DNA from: Diorhabda sublineata
Lineage: Eukaryota; Arthropoda; Insecta; Coleoptera; Chrysomelidae
Length of the DNA: 64,000 nucleotides
Reading direction: 5' to 3'
NCBI RefSeq assembly: GCF_026230105.1
Contig: NC_079477.1
Span: 15,815,001-15,879,000 of the forward strand
Shown here: positions 60,251 through 64,000 of the stretch, piece by piece
Numbering within the stretch: the first letter of the stretch is position 1
How the letters are laid out: every line of letters starts with the position of its first letter
Notes under the pieces: generated by a model
Database searches by the model: none
Told to the model about the DNA's origin: nothing
Seen by the model: the letters and a program-made list of their open reading frames with translations, nothing else
Program-made: the position numbers and the translations under genes

Positions 60251-62519
60251 CTATGATAACTCATATATATTAAATTTAATATGGATGAGGAGTTTCTTTT
60301 CTATATTGTCCTGCAACTTATTAATTGCTATAGCAGCCCCAATCTTTGACGCGCGTTTTGATGAATAAGTTATCGTCTTCAGTTTACTTTCAGTCTTTGA
60401 AGTTAATAACTTGATTATTGAAAAGCTTGTGTAGATATAAGTAAGTGTATACAGTGTGTTCACTACTAATTATTCCTATCATTTTCTCTTCCGATCCAGC
60501 ATTGGTTTTTTAAATTAAGAGTTACATGTAGCCGTTTGAAAGATAGGGTTTAGATTAGATGATTTATAATAGGCGAAAAGTGTAGTCTGTCAATAACAAT
60601 TCATGTTTCTTTAAACAATATAACATTTGCAATGAAATTTCAACAGTTTGTTGAGAAATCCTTTTAGAAAACCGTTGTAAATTATTCCAACCAATTAGCA
60701 AATCCTAGCATAGGATACTCTTGTTGCTCTAATGCTTGAAGGGGAGGAAATTCGAAAGAAGAAGAAAGAACAAAACTTTTCATTCATCGACGGATACTCA
60801 AAAATATTTCTGGATCAATACGTTCATATCTAGTTACTCTGTGTTTTCCTGCGTTATTCCTCCAAATTATTGATTTACCAATATCCCACAATCTTCTCTG
60901 TATATTAAGATATTAGGAAATATTCAAATATGGGAAGTATAGTGAAATGTGTAGAACATGAAAAAAAAAGAATATTGGTAATTACAAATATTTACTTACT
61001 GAGTATCGTAAAAATTGTTTGTATACATTTAGAATGAAATTTGTGAGGAATGTAATTTTCATTTTCTGAAGCAGCTAGATTTGCAATGGATGAAACTCAT
61101 GCTGCATTCATATCGAATGAATTCAAAGTAAATTTCATTTAAATGTATTAGTTTCCAATTTATCCAATGTATTCAAACAACTTGAATGTAGTATTATTTA
61201 ATGAGTCTTTTATGTTCAAATTTGGAATATCTCGTTTCAAATTATTTATCTCCATGGAATATTATCTATTATTATTTCAATATACAAACAAATTTTGAAA
61301 CAATGCAACCTTTATGTTGAATATAAATATTACGAAAACCATTGATTAGTATAATTTAGTTAAGTATTTATTTTAACATCTCATTAACTGAGAATTAACG
61401 GTTCTCCCTCAGTTTTCACCATTTGTTAAAAGCTATTTGTAAAAAGTTGTCGATCGAATATCGGATCATTGCTTATTATGATATTTATAAGGAAAACTAT
61501 ATTACCTTCAATTATAGTAGATAAAACAACACCTCAATTTCTTCGTTAAAAAAGGAAATTATTGAGTGAAAATACAAATGAATAAATATTATTTTTTTGT
61601 GGTACTTAAAAAACGTCTGTCTGTACACAAAAATAGTCGACAAAATTATCGAAACCTACCTTATCACCAAAAAATCTGCCCCTCCTTTGCATATAAGACC
61701 TTTATTTTTTGTCACAATTTATAACCCATCACCGACACTTTATTCCATTTAACTTGACACTTTCACTTTTCAAGCTGATGTCTTTCAAAGAAAACCCCTA
61801 TCAAGTCCTACATCCTTTGTCCTTGCAGTCATCAAACACAACAAAAAGTCCACATTGACCTTACAAATTCTAAAAATAAACACGTAACTGATTAAATGGA
61901 GTTCTCGAAATGCCAATGAAGCATATGAGCGGCCAACCCGAAATTCGAGGGATACTGCAACAACCAACAGGGTAATTTAAAATGCAAGGGTGCTAAAGAT
62001 GTTCCCCTCTATATAGATCAGCTGTAAGAGGTATCGGAGGGTATAATCTGTATAAATTGTGTATTGTATTTAAAATAACGTTAACGTTCATTAAGTATAA
62101 CGAAGTATTTTAACTTTTTTATTGCAATATTTAATAACTATCCGAATAATTAGCTTAATTATTAGTTTTGGTGATATAAAACTGTTCATATATCAGCAAA
62201 CAATAATAAATAATATCATATGGAGATTATAAAAACAAATTAATCACTAAGAACCGTATGCTTTTCACTTCTAGTTAATTTTTTCCCGTTTTCATCATTA
62301 TCTAGAAAAAACATCTTGTACCTGCTTTTGGATATTGGACTGGTTTTTCATGACAGTTAAATAATTTTCAATTGAAAGCGTGAATATGAACAAAATATAT
62401 GATAATCTTCATAACTTCTGCAATGGATGGGCTCCATTTGAAAAAATTTATTTTCTTTTTACAAAAACAAAAAATCAAATTACCTGCAACAAAAAATGTT
62501 TATTGATTTCCTTTAATAG
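60251..62519. other. AT-rich DNA, nothing identified
   Basis: No gene, RNA or element was recognised. Confidence 0.4.
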
Positions 62520-62830
62520 CCAGTCAGTCAATGAAATTCTATCGGATGATTGATAGCTACCGGCAGTTCAACGGCACTAATGCCTCTGCAAAGCAATGGC
62601 TCCGAATCTAAGGCGTTTGTGGAATGCTACAGGGTACTTAATGAGTAGTGAAAGGAGGATAAAAGTTAGGAGCCACTTGATAGCTGACAGGACCGGAACC
62701 TGCAGAGGGAATTCCTTACCCGTGGATAAAAGAACCTTAACCTGTAAGACAGGAGCGTGGCTTCAGTCTTTTGGCTAGATATAGATCGCAGCCTTCAAGG
62801 CAAAGCAAACTGTTTAGTTTGAGTGATTGA
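62520..62830. other. Higher-GC patch, unclassified
   Basis: About 300 bases at roughly 45% GC stand out from AT-rich flanks. The plus strand is open for 60 codons (62596-62778: MAPNLRRLWNATGYLMSSER...), with no recognised domain. This could be a fragment of a transposon, an exon or a conserved element; nothing in the sequence decides. Confidence 0.25.
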
Positions 62831-64000
62831 AATACTGTAGCTACGTACAGAGGAGGTGAGACAATAATGTATTATAAAATACGAACCTCCAAAATGTTTG
62901 TAAAGGTTGTGTCATCTTATCATCATATTTGTAGTCATGGAAACATCTTTAAATTATATGTACAAGTAGATAAATAGAACGTGAAGGTCACGGTACCAGA
63001 CTAGACTCTCTTAGACTTCTATTCCTAAAAGCGAAACATGTTTTTTCCATATTATTAATTTCATATGTTTCTACATGATTTCCTTAACGTCGTTTCCTTA
63101 TAATATTACCAGTCCTCTTACTTGTTGTTCCTATCTGTCATTTTTTAACATCTTATTTGCTTTGTACCTTACATCTACTTTTCTACATTCTCCATTGAGC
63201 CGCCCTCACTGCCCGCTATATACCCAACTCACCTTCTAATACTGCTCGTACGTCTTTCGCTATCTTGGAGCCGTCAATGTATCAGATTGCTTACGGCTTT
63301 CTCATGTCTTCCAGTCTTCCATTATATAGTCGGTTTTCAGCTACACATTACTGATAAAGTTTGTATAGAAATAACAGTTTTCATATCCACTATTCCTTTT
63401 TTTCGAAAAATGAAGAGAGTATTGAAATTTCCAGTACCTCGTAAGAATTTCTTAAAAAATGATTGTGAAAATTTTTCTACCTTTGAGTTCTAACATCTCC
63501 GACGCTATTTATCTCGAATGAAACAATGTTGAATTATAAACACCTTCACCTAAATGAAGAATTGCAAATAGAAGAAAGAAAAATAAAACAATGAGTTGGG
63601 AAACAGTCTTCTTCATAATATCCAATCAATTTAAAACTACTGGCTTATTCAATCAGTAACTGATTTATTTTATTATGGCTATGAGTATAATTGAGTATTG
63701 TTCTTTATTCTTCAGACATATTAAAAATTATAACTTGTCAGCGTTACTTTGATTGACTGTTTAATGATTTTCATATTGCACTGTTGTCTGGCATGTATTA
63801 TTTCTCTATCTCATTAATCATTAAAATGTGATGTGCTAATGTTTTGATTTTCCTTAGATAGACATAAAAATATCGAATGAAAGCTTTTTCGAATAAATGA
63901 AGCCGCATGCAAAGTCGATTAGATGGATTGGAAGAGCTCACATCAATAGTATGGCTGGATGTCCGGTTTTATCGCTTTGAGACTATTTTTTTGGATATAT
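62831..64000. other. AT-rich DNA, nothing identified
   Basis: A 68-codon plus-strand frame at 63287-63493 shows no domain. The window ends in unremarkable sequence. Confidence 0.4.

Noticed and set aside
1..64000. Search for CRISPR arrays, bacterial operons, ribosome binding sites or endogenous viral genes
   Set aside because: No regularly spaced repeats, no gene packing, and no recognisable viral capsid, envelope or replicase motifs. All RT motifs found belong to non-LTR or Penelope elements.

Overview
This window looks like AT-rich (roughly 30% GC by eye) nuclear DNA of an arthropod, most likely an insect. The support is the company of elements: mariner copies, a jockey LINE, Penelope-like fragments and a Crypton-like tyrosine recombinase, plus long (AT)n microsatellites and no operon-like gene packing. 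The order or species cannot be fixed from sequence alone. I recognise no intact host protein-coding gene, no rRNA, no convincing tRNA and no CRISPR array. Almost all open frames are under 130 codons, and those with a recognisable product are pieces of decayed transposable elements.

Layout. 0-3.2 kb: a cluster of TACTT/AAGTA motifs like hAT ends, then a forward LINE reverse transcriptase (RT) relic. 7.1-8.1 kb: a forward Crypton-like tyrosine-recombinase relic. 9.2-10.4 kb: an unassigned ORF, an LTR-like repeat shared with 39.3 kb, and a higher-GC patch with a possible exon. 11.3-14 kb: a reverse mariner and a forward pogo/jerky-type transposase ending in a PHD-like zinc finger. 15.3-20.4 kb: an RNase H fragment, an internally deleted mariner, a reverse LINE and a 535-bp foldback element. 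25.8-28.8 kb: a Penelope RT fragment and two mariner pieces. 33.2-34.4 kb: a CpG-rich patch and two adjacent copies of a LINE C-terminal segment. 41.2-44.5 kb: a reverse jockey LINE between (AT)n tracts, then a Penelope GIY-YIG endonuclease fragment. 47.9-48.2 kb: a GC-rich island. 51.2-55.9 kb: microsatellite, Tc1 and mariner fragments, and a 769-bp mariner with both terminal inverted repeats (TIRs). 59-60.25 kb: a forward CR1-like LINE 3' half with its C-terminus and AATAAA. The remaining stretches are AT-rich DNA with nothing I can identify.

How the parts relate. Mariner copies at 16.5, 26.5, 28.4 and 55.1 kb share TIRs and coding segments, so they belong to one family, each copy keeping different parts. 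The Crypton, pogo and LINE relics have lost catalytic residues or frames and cannot be active. The window reads as an intergenic or intronic graveyard of old insertions on both strands. I found no undescribed functional system. The items most worth a second look are the Crypton relic, the foldback element, the shared LTR-like repeat and the GC-rich island.
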